Of a stretch of 64,000 nucleotides of DNA, positions 45,197 through 56,537 are shown one piece after another. The translations under genes and the position numbers were made by a program. Each line of letters begins with the position of its first letter. Position 1 is the first letter of the stretch. Source of the DNA: Zingiber officinale (Eukaryota > Streptophyta > Magnoliopsida > Zingiberales > Zingiberaceae); contig NC_055990.1 of assembly GCF_018446385.1 (NCBI RefSeq), positions 133,808,996 to 133,872,995 of the forward strand, written 5' to 3'. Under the pieces are notes generated by a model. It was not told the DNA's origin, did no database searches, and saw only the letters and a program-made list of their open reading frames with translations.

Positions 45197-47040
45197 TAGG
45201 AGACCAGACCCACGTTGGGCCTAATATCTCTTCATATTAGGCCCAAAGTGGGACTGATATCTCTCCATATCAAGCCCAATGTGGGTCTGATTTAGGGAGA
45301 TGCTCAACAATAGAAAAAAAGAAAAAAATAATAAAGAGAGATTTATTCTTTCAAAACCTTTGAACAACTACTAGGAATGTCGAGAATAACAATGGAGAGT
45401 ATATTTAGACTTCTTGTAATTTTAGAAATCTATAGGACCTGAAATGGTTGCAATATGAGATCTCTAGGTCAATTTATCTTCGACATTGGGAGATTTATTT
45501 TCGATATTCGTAGTGGTGGTCCAAAGGTTTTGGAAAAAATAAATTCTCTTTTTTCTTCTTCTTTTTTTTCTCAACCCTATTATATTATAGGAGATCAGGC
45601 CCAATATGGACCTGATATCTCTCCATATCAGGCCTAATATGGGCCTGATTTGGGGAGATATCAGACCCAACAACAGGAAAAAAAGGGGGAAAAAAGAGAG
45701 ATTTATTTTTTTTCAAAACCTTTGAACAACCACTAGGAATGCCAAAAATAACAATGAAGAGAATATTTAGACTTTTTGCAATTTTAGAAATTTACATGAC
45801 ATGAAATGGTTGCAATCTGAGTTCTCTAGGTCGATAAGTGGGTTTCAACCGAAACTCATTGATCGACCTAGAAACCTCATATTGCAACCATTTCATGTCC
45901 TGTAGATTTCTAAAATTGCAAAAATTCTAAATATGCTCTCCATTATTATTTTTTTGTATTAGTAGTGGTGGTCCAAAGGTTTTGGAAAAAATAAATTCTC
46001 TGTTTTTTTTTTATTTTTTTCTCAACCCTATTATAGGAGATCATGCCCACGTTAGGTCTGATATATCTTTAGATCAGGGCCAATAACAAAAAGAAAATAA
46101 AAATGGAAAAAAGAGAGATTTTTTTTTTTTCAAAACCTTTAATCAACCACTAGGAACGCTGAAAATAATAATAAAGAGTATATATAGACTTCTTGCAATT
46201 TTAGAAATCAACAGAACCTAAAATGGTTGTAATCTGAGGTCTCTAGGTCGATCAATGGGTTTCGACCGAAACCCATTGATAGATCTAGAGACCTCATATT
46301 GTAACTATTTCAAGTCCTTTAGATTTCTAAAATTGCAAGAAGTCTAAATATGCTCTCTATTGTTTTTTTTTTTTTTGATAAAAACTAAATTACTAGTGGT
46401 GGTCCAAAGGTCTTGGAAACAAATAAATTCTTTTTTTTTTATTTTTTTTTCTCAACCCTATTATAGGAGATCAGACCCAATGTGGGCTTGATATCTCCCC
46501 ATATCAAGCCTAATGTGGGCCTGATTTAGGGAGATATTAGGCCCAATAATTAGAAAAAAGAAAAAAAAAAAAGAAAGAGAAATTTATTCTTTTTCAAAAC
46601 CTTTGAACAACCACTAGGAATGTTGAAAATATTGAGAGCATATTTAGATGTCTTGCAATTTCAGAAATCCACAGAACCTGAAATGGCTGCAATCTGAGGT
46701 CTTTAGGTCGATCAGTGGGTTTCGACTGAAACCCACTAATTGAGCTAGAGACCTTAGATTGTAATCATTTCATGTCCTATGGATTTCTAAAATTGTAAGA
46801 ATTTTAAATATGCTCTCCATTGTTATTTTCGACATTCTTAGTGGTTGTTCAAAGATTTTGAAAAAAGTAAATTCTTTTCTTATTTTTTTTTTCTTCTTTT
46901 TTTCTCAACTTTGTTATAGGAGATCAGGCCCACGTTGGACCTGATACCTCTTCATATCAAGCCCAATATGGGCATGATATCTCTCCATATCAGGCCCAAC
47001 AATAAAAAAAAAAGGAAAAAAAAAGAAAAACAGAAAGAGA
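45197..47040. repeat. Tandem long-palindrome array, right part
   Basis: It continues the array of 27110-27823. Unit starts are at about 45571, 46019, 46451 and 46905. Palindromes are at 45699-46003, 46110-46430 and 46575-46878, with arms of about 150 bp. 45340-45545 is a palindrome that has lost the inner part of one arm. A T- or A-rich tract sits at each arm end. The centre contains GGTCGATCAGTGGGTTTCG followed by its complement. Confidence 0.88.
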
Positions 47041-47290
47041 GCGCTCTATTCGCGCGAGTATGCTTCTCAATCAATCAGCTAATCGATTGGAAATTCAATT
47101 GATCAACTGATCGATTCGAGAGCGCTCTGTTCACACGAGTATGCTTCTCAATCGACTGACTAATTAATTGAGAATCTAATCGATCAACTGATCAATTCGA
47201 GAGTGCTTTGTTCGCGCGAGTATGCTTTTCAATCGATTGCCCAATCGATTGAACATTTTTCAATTGATTAGTCAATCGATTGATACATTC
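47041..47290. repeat. Tandem repeat, about 80 bp, three copies, with CAATCGATTG palindromes
   Basis: Repeats start near 47040, 47118 and 47199 with GAGAGCGCTCTGTTC-like text, then GCGAGTATGCTTCTCAAT. AATCGATT and CAATCGATTG words are scattered within. The array abuts the end of the palindrome array. Confidence 0.75.
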
Positions 47291-47479
47291 TTTTAACACG
47301 GGTCTTAGCTTTTAGCTCACCCATCGTTAACAAACTTACCAATCAATCTCGTCCGACAAACATATTCATATTTACAAACTCTAAATAATAATTCTTTCCA
47401 ACAAACATACTTTATATCAAAGTACTCCAAAAATATATCCAAAATAGTTATACATGCAAAATCACATCAAAATGTATCC

Positions 47480-47760
47480 AAGATAGTTATACATGCATTT
47501 TAAAATCCCACAACAATGATGGATCATGTGAACCACCTGGAAATGGTTCGCGTAATATTTCATCATCTTCATTATTCCCTCCAACGAGATCGTGCTCTTC
47601 GTCACCCTCATTCATTTATGAAAGTAAATTTTCTTGTGGAGGTACCTCTTCATGCACATCTTCTTGTAGTGGTACTTGTGGTGGTACCTCTTCATGCACA
47701 TCTTCTTGTTGTGGTACCTCTTCTTGGGGTACTTGTGATTATTGTACCTCTTCTTATAAT
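47480..47760 (-). pseudogene. Plant mobile domain (PMD) gene fragment
   Basis: On the minus strand from 47615 the frame reads MNEGDEEHDLVGGNNEDDEI, then LREPFPGGSHDPSLLWDFKM and HV. FPGGP-D-SLL-x-F-HV is the conserved opening of the plant mobile domain (MAIN/MAIL1 type), which also occurs in transposons. A possible donor GTATAAC follows KMH, so this may be the end of a first exon. Upstream in the same frame, after a stop, is a repeat of EEVPPQ and QEDVHEEVP (47640-47740). The remaining domain is not found before the solo LTR at 47824. Confidence 0.6.
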
Positions 47761-47818
47761 GATTGTACCTCTCATGCAAGTCTCTCTTGTCGACACTTTT
47801 TGTCAGAAGTCGTTGGTC

Positions 47819-48848
47819 TATTCTATTGGAGCAATCCTAATGGTCTGTGTGACCATGTGTTTTGGTATTTGGGCAAAGGGTTTAAGTTAAGTTCACCCTT
47901 GTATTTGATATGTGTATATGAGTATGCAGGTTTGTAGGATACACATATGACTCAAGTTGATGGCTTCGGGTCCGATAAAGGATGGAACATCCGAGGGACC
48001 GTGGACAAGGCAGCAAAGACAAAGGCCGAGGGAAGCAACTTTGAGGCATACGCGAAGGATGGCATTGGGACGAGCCGCAGGCTTGGGTGCATCCGAGGGA
48101 CGAGAGCCAAAGGAAGTAGGCTTGAAGGCAAGAGGTCAAAGCTGCAACAAAGAGTCAAATGAGTCGTAAGGGGTGAGGGTGCGAGTGTTGAGAGATTGTA
48201 CTCAGATACTAATCGACTGGCGGTTTCATCAATCAATTGGTGCAGTCGACCGGGCAGTCAACTGGGAGCGAACAGAATACTTTTGTTTGCTCGGCCAGTA
48301 TGGAGCGGTCGACTGATACTTTTACTAGTTGACTGATATCAGACCGTTAGGATGTAACGGTCGAATATCCACAAAGAGTAGTCGACTGATAGTTTTGGCA
48401 GTCGATTGGTAGGTGGGGGTTTTCAAACCGTGACCTATATAACCAAGGTTTGGGAGCTTGGTTAAGGCTGACGAAATAGAGGTGGTTAACCCCTATTAGT
48501 AGTCTACCAGTGCCCTACCTTCTCAAGAGTTCTTGTGAGAGTTGTGGTGAGGTTTCTCCACCCACAAGGAGCTACGTGAGCTAGCCGGAGGTCTTCCGGG
48601 GAGTAATCCATTGACAGATAGGGATCGTCCACCTTACGGACAACCGTAGAGTAGGAGCCTTATCTCCGAACCACGTAAATCGGCATATCGATTTGTTTGC
48701 TTATTCTTTCCTTTAGTCTTTAGCTTTCGTATTCATATTAGTTTGTATTTCCGCTGCGCAAAATAACAAATACGTAGGAAGCGATTTATTTGGGGGCGTC
48801 GTCTATCCAACCCCTCTTCTAACCGGCCATAAGATCCCCTACATATTC
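47819..48848 (+). mobile_element. Solo LTR (47824-48843) with 5-bp duplication TATTC
   Basis: TATTC at 47819-47823 and 48844-48848 brackets a 1020-bp LTR that starts TATTGGAGCAATCC and ends GATCCCCTACA. It is distantly related to the family B LTRs (TTGGAGCAATC, GGGCAAAG-GTTTAAGTTA, TTGTATTTGATATG and the shared CCACCGACAAGGAGCT-type region) and contains CAGTCGAC-like words. No internal region or second LTR is present, so it results from LTR-LTR recombination. Confidence 0.85.
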
Positions 48849-49490
48849 CTCCTTGAAAATGTTTTCAACATTTTTATTGTACATAAGAAACAAGTGAATT
48901 AGATATACAACCAACATGTATTGAAAGGAGACAGAGATGCTCGCCCACTCAAAATGGAACAAAACATAATGTGTTTGGCAACACACAACTAAACAAATCT
49001 GTCGGTGTTCAACTACTAGAGGGCGAACGTTTAGTGTTTCGTTCGATGTTCATTGATTGAACATATTATGTTGCATTCAGTAGACCATGACCGAACATAT
49101 CTTGGTGCATTCGACAATTGTAGATGAACAAACGACAAATCAAGGAAGAATGACGCACGACTGAAATTTGAGAGATTTTTATGAACACTTGAAACCTAAA
49201 CACAAAATCTAACAAAAACAATATAATGATTTGAATGAGCACTATTATTGTTTGATTCAGCTGGAAATCGAGTTGCCCAAATGGAGAGGTGAGAGGGAGA
49301 GACGGCAAAAATGACGAAGGCGACGGTGAAAATGGCACAGGTAGGAGCGACGGCGAAAATCACAAGTAGGAAGATGATGCTAAGGTTTTGTCTATTTTTA
49401 GGGTTTTTAGAAAGGGTAATATAGGAATTTTATGAGGTGTATTTAGAAAGAATTATGATAAAATATTTTTTTGATGAGTATATTTAGAAA
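48849..49490 (+). other. Right inner part of the MULE
   Basis: It includes 49005-49120 with several GTTCG/CGAAC words, as also found at 23900-24060 inside the left end. 49270-49370 is GA-rich with GGCGACGG. A 90-codon minus-strand ORF at 49066-49338 is not recognised and is probably not coding. Confidence 0.5.
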
Positions 49491-49536
49491 ATAGGGTGTA
49501 TTTAGTAATCCATAGGGTATGTATAGTCGCTCCCTT
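49491..49536 (-). repeat. Right terminal inverted repeat of the MULE
   Basis: AGGGTGTATTTAGTAATCCA followed by TAGGGTATGTATAGTCGCTC and CC, the inverted counterpart of 23555-23600. Confidence 0.82.
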
Positions 49537-50541
49537 AAAAAGAGTGCTTTATTTTTAAAAACATTAAATAGGCATTAAATCTCAATTTATACGTATTTGT
49601 ACCTATTTACTGAAACAATAAATCTATTGAATCTTATTAATGTCGAACAAAACAATTTATTAGAATATTTACTTATTTAATTTAGAAATCAAAAGATAAT
49701 TATAATTTACATTTAATCTAGTATCTATCTAACTTTTCAAACCGCTAATCTTAAATAAGATCAATCTAATTAAAAAAATAATTATCGGTCATTAGAATAA
49801 ATTAAAAAACGTTCCGACTCATTTAAATTACACTATAATTAAAAAAGAACGATAGATAGGCATAATCATTATTTTTTACTACAATGTACTTGAATTCATA
49901 AATATATTTAGCTCTATATGATTTTCTATCTATGTCTAATTGGAGGACTAATAATATTTAATCATCTGGATTAAACATTATCATCTTTCTCTAAACTTGA
50001 ATCCGGTGAAAAATTTTTATAGAATCGGACTGATTATCTCTAGAGATAATCAATAAGACTAACTAAGATTATCAATTATTATTATTATTAATATTTTTTG
50101 AATCCGACTCGATACAATTTTTAATAAATAAATTTAAACATAAGTAAAAAAAATTGAACACCGTTTACACACTTAAATGGTTGAAGCATCTTGTTTGATA
50201 ATGATATCTACTGTAGATCTGCAAAACTTAGTATGATCAAAAATAATTATAACACTGAGCAATTAATTACAATCTAATCGATTTAAAAGTTATTGGCAAG
50301 GCGAATCAATTCCCAACACTGAGCAATTAATAACTAATTTATATTTGCTCATTAATTAACTGTGGTACAGATATGACAAGGAAGCAATAGAATACACATG
50401 GATGCAAGAATTACTCGGACGACAACACATGCTATGTCACCTTTCTTCCACCTTCACAGAAATCATACAACGCCTGTGTACATTTTCTTACACTTCGCTT
50501 CAGTGAACAAAAGATGTGCAAGAGGGATCATCATCAATTCA
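49537..50541. other. Intergenic DNA and 3' UTR of sphingosine kinase
   Basis: AT-rich, with no recognisable repeat boundary. The 3' UTR of the minus-strand gene lies in the right-hand 100-200 bp. Confidence 0.5.
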
Positions 50542-53500
50542 TCATCTGGGTGAGAAGATGGTGGCCAAACCCTTGTCCACTGTCATTTGGATGGGAGGAC
50601 CATAAGACATCAGATTGTTCTCTTGTTTACTATCGCAATCAGAGTAATCTCCCCTTGCAATAACCTCTCCGTCTGAATCAACAATGCCACCCTTTGTGGG
50701 GTGCCCTACTCGTTTTCCGGGCTCTAGCCGGAATGCCTTGACCTGGAAAAGAAGGGAAAAGAAGAACATTGCTTAAGCGAATAACAAATCGGAGAAAAGA
50801 TACAGGAGGAAATGTCTGCTATTTTATGGACATGACTTACTGATGTCGTAAAGTGGATATCGAAAGAAACATGAAGTATTTCTCAAACAGAGCAAGAGTG
50901 TAAAGCACCTTGAGGTAGGTGACATATGGTGACTTGCAGTAACTTCCATCGCTCATCTTTAGCATCAGCGACAAGAGGACTGACTTTGAACATTCTTTAA
51001 TGATGATCGCATCCAAGTAGCCATCAGAGAACTGCACAGCATTGGAAATTAAGTGATTTAACAAGCCAAAAATTGTTGTGCCAGAGAAAAGCTCTCATCC
51101 TGGACATTGGAGAATATAATTTTTTTTTTCATAATTAGAATGAAAGATCTAGAAGCTTTAGCTAATTTTCCATTAATAAGTTTGTCAAGACCATAACAGT
51201 CAATTCGTTGTATTAAGTGCTGAACAGAATTGTACTTGAAAGATAAGAAAAAGGAGGAGAAAAGGGCAAGGAATGAAAAGAAATGGTATCGTGCAGGTGA
51301 CTTATGTGTGGCTCTTGGTTGCAACACAGATGGATTATAATTTTTAATGACATATAAGCAACTACCTTTGCATTGGGTGCTGGCATTACATCTTCACCCG
51401 CCCATGGCACATTGTTGATCCAAACTGAGATAAAAGGGCCGTCCATAGATCTCCATTCACATCCATCAGCACCAACTGCAAGGCCTTGGTAGCCACACAA
51501 GCTAAAATTTACTGTATCTCGCTGGTCATCTTTGCAAAGTTTAGCATTGCTATCACAGACACTTTGCCTTACTGGTTCTCCATATGTTTCATACCCAGGT
51601 GCTGGCACAAATTGAACATGCCCTTGATACATTCTCAATTTCAATATGCGTAGAAGAGACTATAAGAAAGAGAGATATGGTAAGCACGTTTGAGCTCACA
51701 GGGGAATCTTCTCAACCAATCAAATTCATGACAAAAGGATAATAAACAATTAATCATGGTCAATTTTAAGTTTCGTGTGTCAACAAACTGCCATATCTTT
51801 GAATAGTCAATCTAGTTAAACACTGAATCATCCACAGAATACTAACTGATAGCATTGAAGAAACAATTGCTTGGGATTACACACTTTCTGTTTTTTATAC
51901 TAGAAATTTTATTTTATGGTAGCAAATTGATACAAGAGGGCGTAAGTTATTGCAGTGATGTGGCCACTTAAATCTCTATAAGAGCTTTAGTTGCCACATA
52001 ACGTAGCCCAATCATCAATGGCTAGAAAAATACTGAAGTGGTTGCCATGATAGTGGCATACAATTAATAACATAAGAAAAATAATTTAACAAGACATACT
52101 GAAGATTGAAACTGAACACAAAAAAGTTAAGCAATACAAAAAATTCAGAACTAAAAAAAAAGGAAACAACTACGTTTCAAGAACATAGATACAAAACACC
52201 CTAAGAAATATCTGTAATAACACTTCTACACAAAAACCACAGAAGAAAAAACAAGACAGGTGGTGTTTTCATTTACAAAAGAGCAAGCAGGTAAGCCAAA
52301 TATTAGGAGAATTTTACTCAAAAAAATATTGGGAAAATATATGAGATAAAAAATGTGGATTCAAACAACACATCTAAGAAGTCAAGGGTTGTGCTATACA
52401 TACATAAAAGTCCAAGCGAGCACTACCCATCCATCTGAATTTCTCGGATTCAATATCAATATCAGCTACCAAACCTTTAAATACCAATATGACAATTAGA
52501 AAGAGGTATATAACTTTACATAATGTGATAGGAAGAATAAGACATGCAGTGCTAAAATAAAAAGAATATGTAATTGGGTGGTATAGAACAAATTCACGCA
52601 TTAAGTTTTATGCATACCCCAGGTAAGCATCAAAACACTGAAAAATTTAGTCTTTCCTTGTGCAACAGTGACAACATCAAGAGAACGTCTGTAACCTGCA
52701 TGGCTAAACATAGACACATTTAAAAATTTTGCATTCTATGACAATTGACAACTAAGATGTTATAAGATTACTGACAACAAAGTGCTGTGGAAGGAAAAAC
52801 ATATGAAGTCAAGCAGAACCTCTAATAACAGCAAATGTGGCATTTGAAACAGAGTACAAGTCACCGACAGAATCTAGAAGTGATTTTGCCATACCATTTC
52901 CTGTACCTACAAACAAAGAAAAGAAAGCATTTAAGTTACAATTTCACTAAAATATACAAAATGTATTGATAAAGAAGCTAAATAAAGGGGAAATACCACA
53001 ACCTGATAAACAAGCAAATAAAGTTTATGACAATCAAGAGATCATAAAGTTTATGTTAATTTAAGCAGGTAAATGATGAAAAGATATCTCCCTGAACAAA
53101 TTTATGTTAATTTGTGAACACATCCTCTAAGTGGTGCATGCTTGTCTTCCACAAACCATGATCTGTATTGTGGGCTCAGGTGCTTATTTGATGTCGGGAT
53201 AGAATCGGTGTTTTGGAGAATGCCTACTTACATCTACTGATCAGTGTTATAGCTGTCACATTGTTCTGTGACATATGTCATAGTAGTTTGTATTAGATTC
53301 AAAAATCACATCAAAGACAATATATCACTTTTTTGAGGAACAAGAAATCATTAACTGATACGTTATCCAATCTGAGATTTTTTTTAAAAATTTTTGTATG
53401 TTATCTATAATATGGTGACCATTACAAAACATAATGAATCTCTGTCGAAGAATGGTATGATCAGGGTTTTAAATGTCCTTTTGCACCACCAGAAAAAATG

Positions 53501-55780
53501 CATTGTTCTCCCAGTTTTGTGTTCGTTTTCTAAATTAAAAAACAGAAACAAATGGGCCATTTGCATTAGGCTTGAGGAACAACCTGCCGGAATTATCCCA
53601 AGAGGAACCTGAATAGCACTATCCCAATCTTCTCTTTGAAGCAAACCATTGACTACCTGATGAGATATAGAAATTAAAAGAAAAAAAAAAACTTGTTTTA
53701 GACTGAAGAAATTAAAAAAAGTGGAAACTTAGATCTAAGAATTTATCATACTGAAACAAATCAACCTATGCAGAAGTGTAGAAATAAACAATAAAAAATT
53801 CACCAGTGGTTACTTCTTGTCCAACATTTTTGGACACTACAAAAGTGGATGTAACAATAAAAACACACAATGACACATGACATAAGTACCATCAATCGAT
53901 ACTAGTTATCTCGAAAAGTTGGAAAGTTGAGTGAACACAAAGTGAATGTTCCCATCTTAAGCAAATGTCAAGGCGTGTATTCTAACTGCAAGTACATAAA
54001 GCATATTCCAAGAATTCATTAATTATGCACAAATAATTAACAGATTTAAGATAGCATTTTCGTCAAGACGTGACAGAATATTAGTTATGCATGAGAACTT
54101 GCATTAAACTTCTGCATTTTCTAATTATCAGCTATACTAAAAGATAGATGGAGGATTTTCAGTGCTATGAAAATAATGGAGAAATGTAAAAAAATAAATA
54201 GAGATGCACATCTGACAAGAATTTCTAAGTGATTTATCATTCAAATATTATAATATGGGAGGATTATTAATGTGTATCAAATCTTCACCAAGTGGACAAC
54301 AAACAAGCATTGATACAGAAATTCATGCTTATTCTATGCCTATTTAGTTAAGATTTGAAGAACGCCACTAACCTCCACAAGTACACCATCACCACTAACA
54401 CACACAATTCCATCAAATTTTAGTAGATCCACGGTCTTAGCAATTTGTTGAGCATGGAGCTGATGTTTAGTTTCTGAAGAAACATAAAAATAGAAAATTC
54501 AATTTGTTAAGCAGGTAACGAACGTTTGGAGTCTGCCACATGAATGAGAAATACAAAGTGAAATGAACTGTGGACAAAAAACAATAAAATGAACCTTTCA
54601 TGGTATAAATGATATTAGCATCCACTAGAAGAGGCTTAATCTCTGTATCAAAAATCCTGAGTGCAGTTTTCTTTCCTCCATATGGATTTATAACAATAAA
54701 CAACCTCTTTGGCCGTCCTACATCAAAGAGATACTCAGATGCAGTGAAAGATAATTGTTTTGTAACACTAGTATCTAGTCCAAATATTAGTGATAGACAA
54801 TAAAAGGACTAGGGTGAAAATTGTCAATTAATCAGAATTATGGAATTGTAATTAATGTAAAACAAATTAGATAGAAGTACAGAGATGACAGAGCCAAGAC
54901 ATCCCAATGGAAAACATCAGTTTTCCGAAACAGTGGTTCATTGCAGTCAACGATGTCATAGGGTCCTCGCTGTAGTTAGGACAAAAGACATGCCAACTTT
55001 AGAATTCAACTACTATTGGAACAGAGAAACAAATGATGGAAATAAGAATGTCGACTGGCCAACAAAAAGTCACAAACCAAGCTTATCCGTTTCAGATATT
55101 TTTCTGCTTACACTAAAACAACCGGGGAAGCTTCCACAAGAACTTTGGAAATTACAAAATTTGGATGGACGAGGTTTCAAATCTTGCAGTAAAATTCGAA
55201 TAAGAAGCAAGTAAAGGATCGGTCGAGCTGATTCTATTCGAGTTTTTAAAAAGAGAAGAAAAAAAAAAGAAGGAAAATAGAAGCAAGTCAACTATCTTTT
55301 ACAAAAGACTAGGTTAGGTATTGTCCCGAATATATAGATATATATTAGTGAAAAAGGAAATAACTTCACTATCGGAGAGCGGAGGGAAAACGCTTTCCTT
55401 GAAGAAACGGCAATTCATTTCACACAAGTTGCACATTTACCTAGGGAATCGAGATAGGCCCTTATCTTATCCATCCATATGGAAGCCGCCTCTTCGGTGG
55501 GCATCTCCAGAACATAATCCCTCCTCACCCGCCTCCCGAGGCCGCCCTGACCACCACAGAAAGCCGGCGACTTGTGCGCCTCAACGAATGCCCTGATGGT
55601 GATCCGGACCCCCGCCGCTTCCAACCCCAAAACCTCGTTGTCGAAGACGAGGCAGCACTCCCCGCCGTTTTCGGAGCTCCAGCGCAGCGCGCCGTCGGAC
55701 GCTAGGGTTGCCTCCGCCACCGACCCATCGATCCGCACCTTCTCTGCCAGGGTCAGAGCGGCGTTGCCCGTCGCCGTCAT
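50542..55780 (-). CDS. SPHK: Sphingosine kinase, ten exons, 496 aa
   Basis: The enzyme phosphorylates sphingoid bases with ATP to make long-chain base 1-phosphates, signals in stomatal and stress responses. Exons: 55441-55780, 54595-54717, 54373-54473, 53584-53656, 52820-52906, 52618-52695, 52404-52474, 51366-51659, 50909-51031, 50542-50742. All have GT/AG borders and join in frame (1491 nt with stop). The DAGK-type catalytic domain opens with RPKRLFIVINPYGGKK (115-130). The nucleotide-binding SGDGVLVEVVNGL has GDG at 182-184, and PLGIIPAGTGNGMAKS follows at 206. Later blocks are RRSLDVVTVAQG, FSVLMLTWGLVADIDIESEK, GPFISVWINNVPWAGEDV, FSDGYLDAIII and the C-terminal VKAFRLEPG. The length is close to that of Arabidopsis SPHK1. 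ATG 55780 was chosen over an in-frame ATG at 55858 because the latter lies upstream of the TATA-like box. All the motifs named are intact. Confidence 0.95.
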
Positions 55781-55839
55781 TTCTGTGCCTTTGTTGGGAG
55801 GGAAAGAAAGAGACAGGGAGGGAAGAACCATCCCTCTTC

Positions 55840-55847
55840 TATTTATA
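55840..55847 (-). promoter_or_regulatory. TATA-like box of the sphingosine kinase gene
   Basis: The minus strand reads TATAAATA, 60 bp upstream of the chosen ATG. Transcription would start about 30 bp downstream, leaving a 5' UTR of about 30 nt with CT-rich sequence (TTCCCTCCCTGTCTC). Confidence 0.6.
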
Positions 55848-56206
55848 TTAACATTCATATACCGTAATTAAATGTTCACGGCGACGTAGCAGACAAGAGG
55901 CGGGCCCCGGGAATAATTCGGCATATAAATTTCATGCGGGGCGTATCTTGGCCGTCGTAGTGTGGGCACGAACGGTGGATGATGAATCGGAGGCGTCCGG
56001 ACAAGTGGGAACCAAGACTGGATATCACGTGCACGGCACTCGGGGGTGCAGCAGTGGGCAGACGAATGGCCTATTAATAAAATATACGTATAAATACGAT
56101 AAGAACTAAAAATCAAGAAGAAAGAGACGTAAAACATAATAAAATACCTCATCTTTTATTTGCAGTAATCCGACGCAAGTGAAAGCACATTTGGACGAGG
56201 ACCACT
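55848..56206 (-). promoter_or_regulatory. Upstream region of sphingosine kinase
   Basis: About 360 bp of unique sequence between the TATA-like box and the copia 3' LTR. It includes ATCACGTGCACGG (56024-56036), which contains a CACGTG G-box core, a common plant bZIP/bHLH binding site. No ORF. Confidence 0.5.
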
Positions 56207-56537
56207 TGTAGAAAATATGTTCTAAATACATATAGACGAATTAATTAAATGCGATAAAAATTTACAGCGATCTCCCGCAAATCCCCAATCGGCAATGACG
56301 AAGCTCGCTATCGGAAGAGCGATCACAGGATCGGAAAGCCCTCCGCAATTCCACAAACCAAATCCCGCCGCCTTGGATGTTTTCCTTTGACTCTCGTCGC
56401 ACGCTTGCGATTTCCGCACCCTGAGCCTTGGACGTACCCCCTTTATATAGGGAAATCCACTAGGGGTATAATGGTCCTTTTCCATTATGAGTAGTGGGGA
56501 ACATGGGCCACGTTCCCCACTATCCTCATTTCCAACA
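56207..56537 (-). repeat. 3' LTR of the copia element, 331 bp
   Basis: It runs from TGTAGAAAATATG to TTTCCAACA (minus-strand start TGTTGGAAATGAGG). Its left 97 bp match 63904-64000. It ends 427 bp upstream of the sphingosine kinase ATG and is read in the same direction. Confidence 0.9.

Larger units (their letters stand above)
23555..49536 (+). mobile_element. Mutator-like element (MULE) with nested insertions, 26 kb apparent, about 7.6 kb original
   Basis: The left end GGGAGCAGCTATCCACACCC (23555) and the inverted right end GGGAGCGACTATACATACCC (49536 leftwards) continue as paired inverted repeats through ATGGATCACTAAACGCACCC on the left, with weaker pairing for about 130 bp. Between them lie a transposase-OTU gene (+), a palindrome array and a plant-mobile-domain fragment (-). 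Subtracting the LTR composite (27824-45201) and the solo LTR with one target copy (47824-48848) leaves 7579 bp, a normal autonomous MULE size. TTAAA flanks both ends, but a clean 9-bp duplication was not found. The array could be part of the MULE or an older passenger. Confidence 0.8.

Noticed and set aside
47516..47890. 124-codon plus-strand ORF rich in HAHLLVVVP repeats
   Set aside because: Antisense of the plant-mobile-domain fragment and its EEVPPQ repeat. The minus-strand reading has the recognisable motif.
49066..49338. 90-codon minus-strand ORF near the right end of the MULE
   Set aside because: No recognised domain, and the opposite strand is GA-rich low-complexity sequence.
55781..55858. 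Upstream in-frame start codon for sphingosine kinase at 55858
   Set aside because: It would place the TATA-like box inside the coding region and add 26 residues with no family support.
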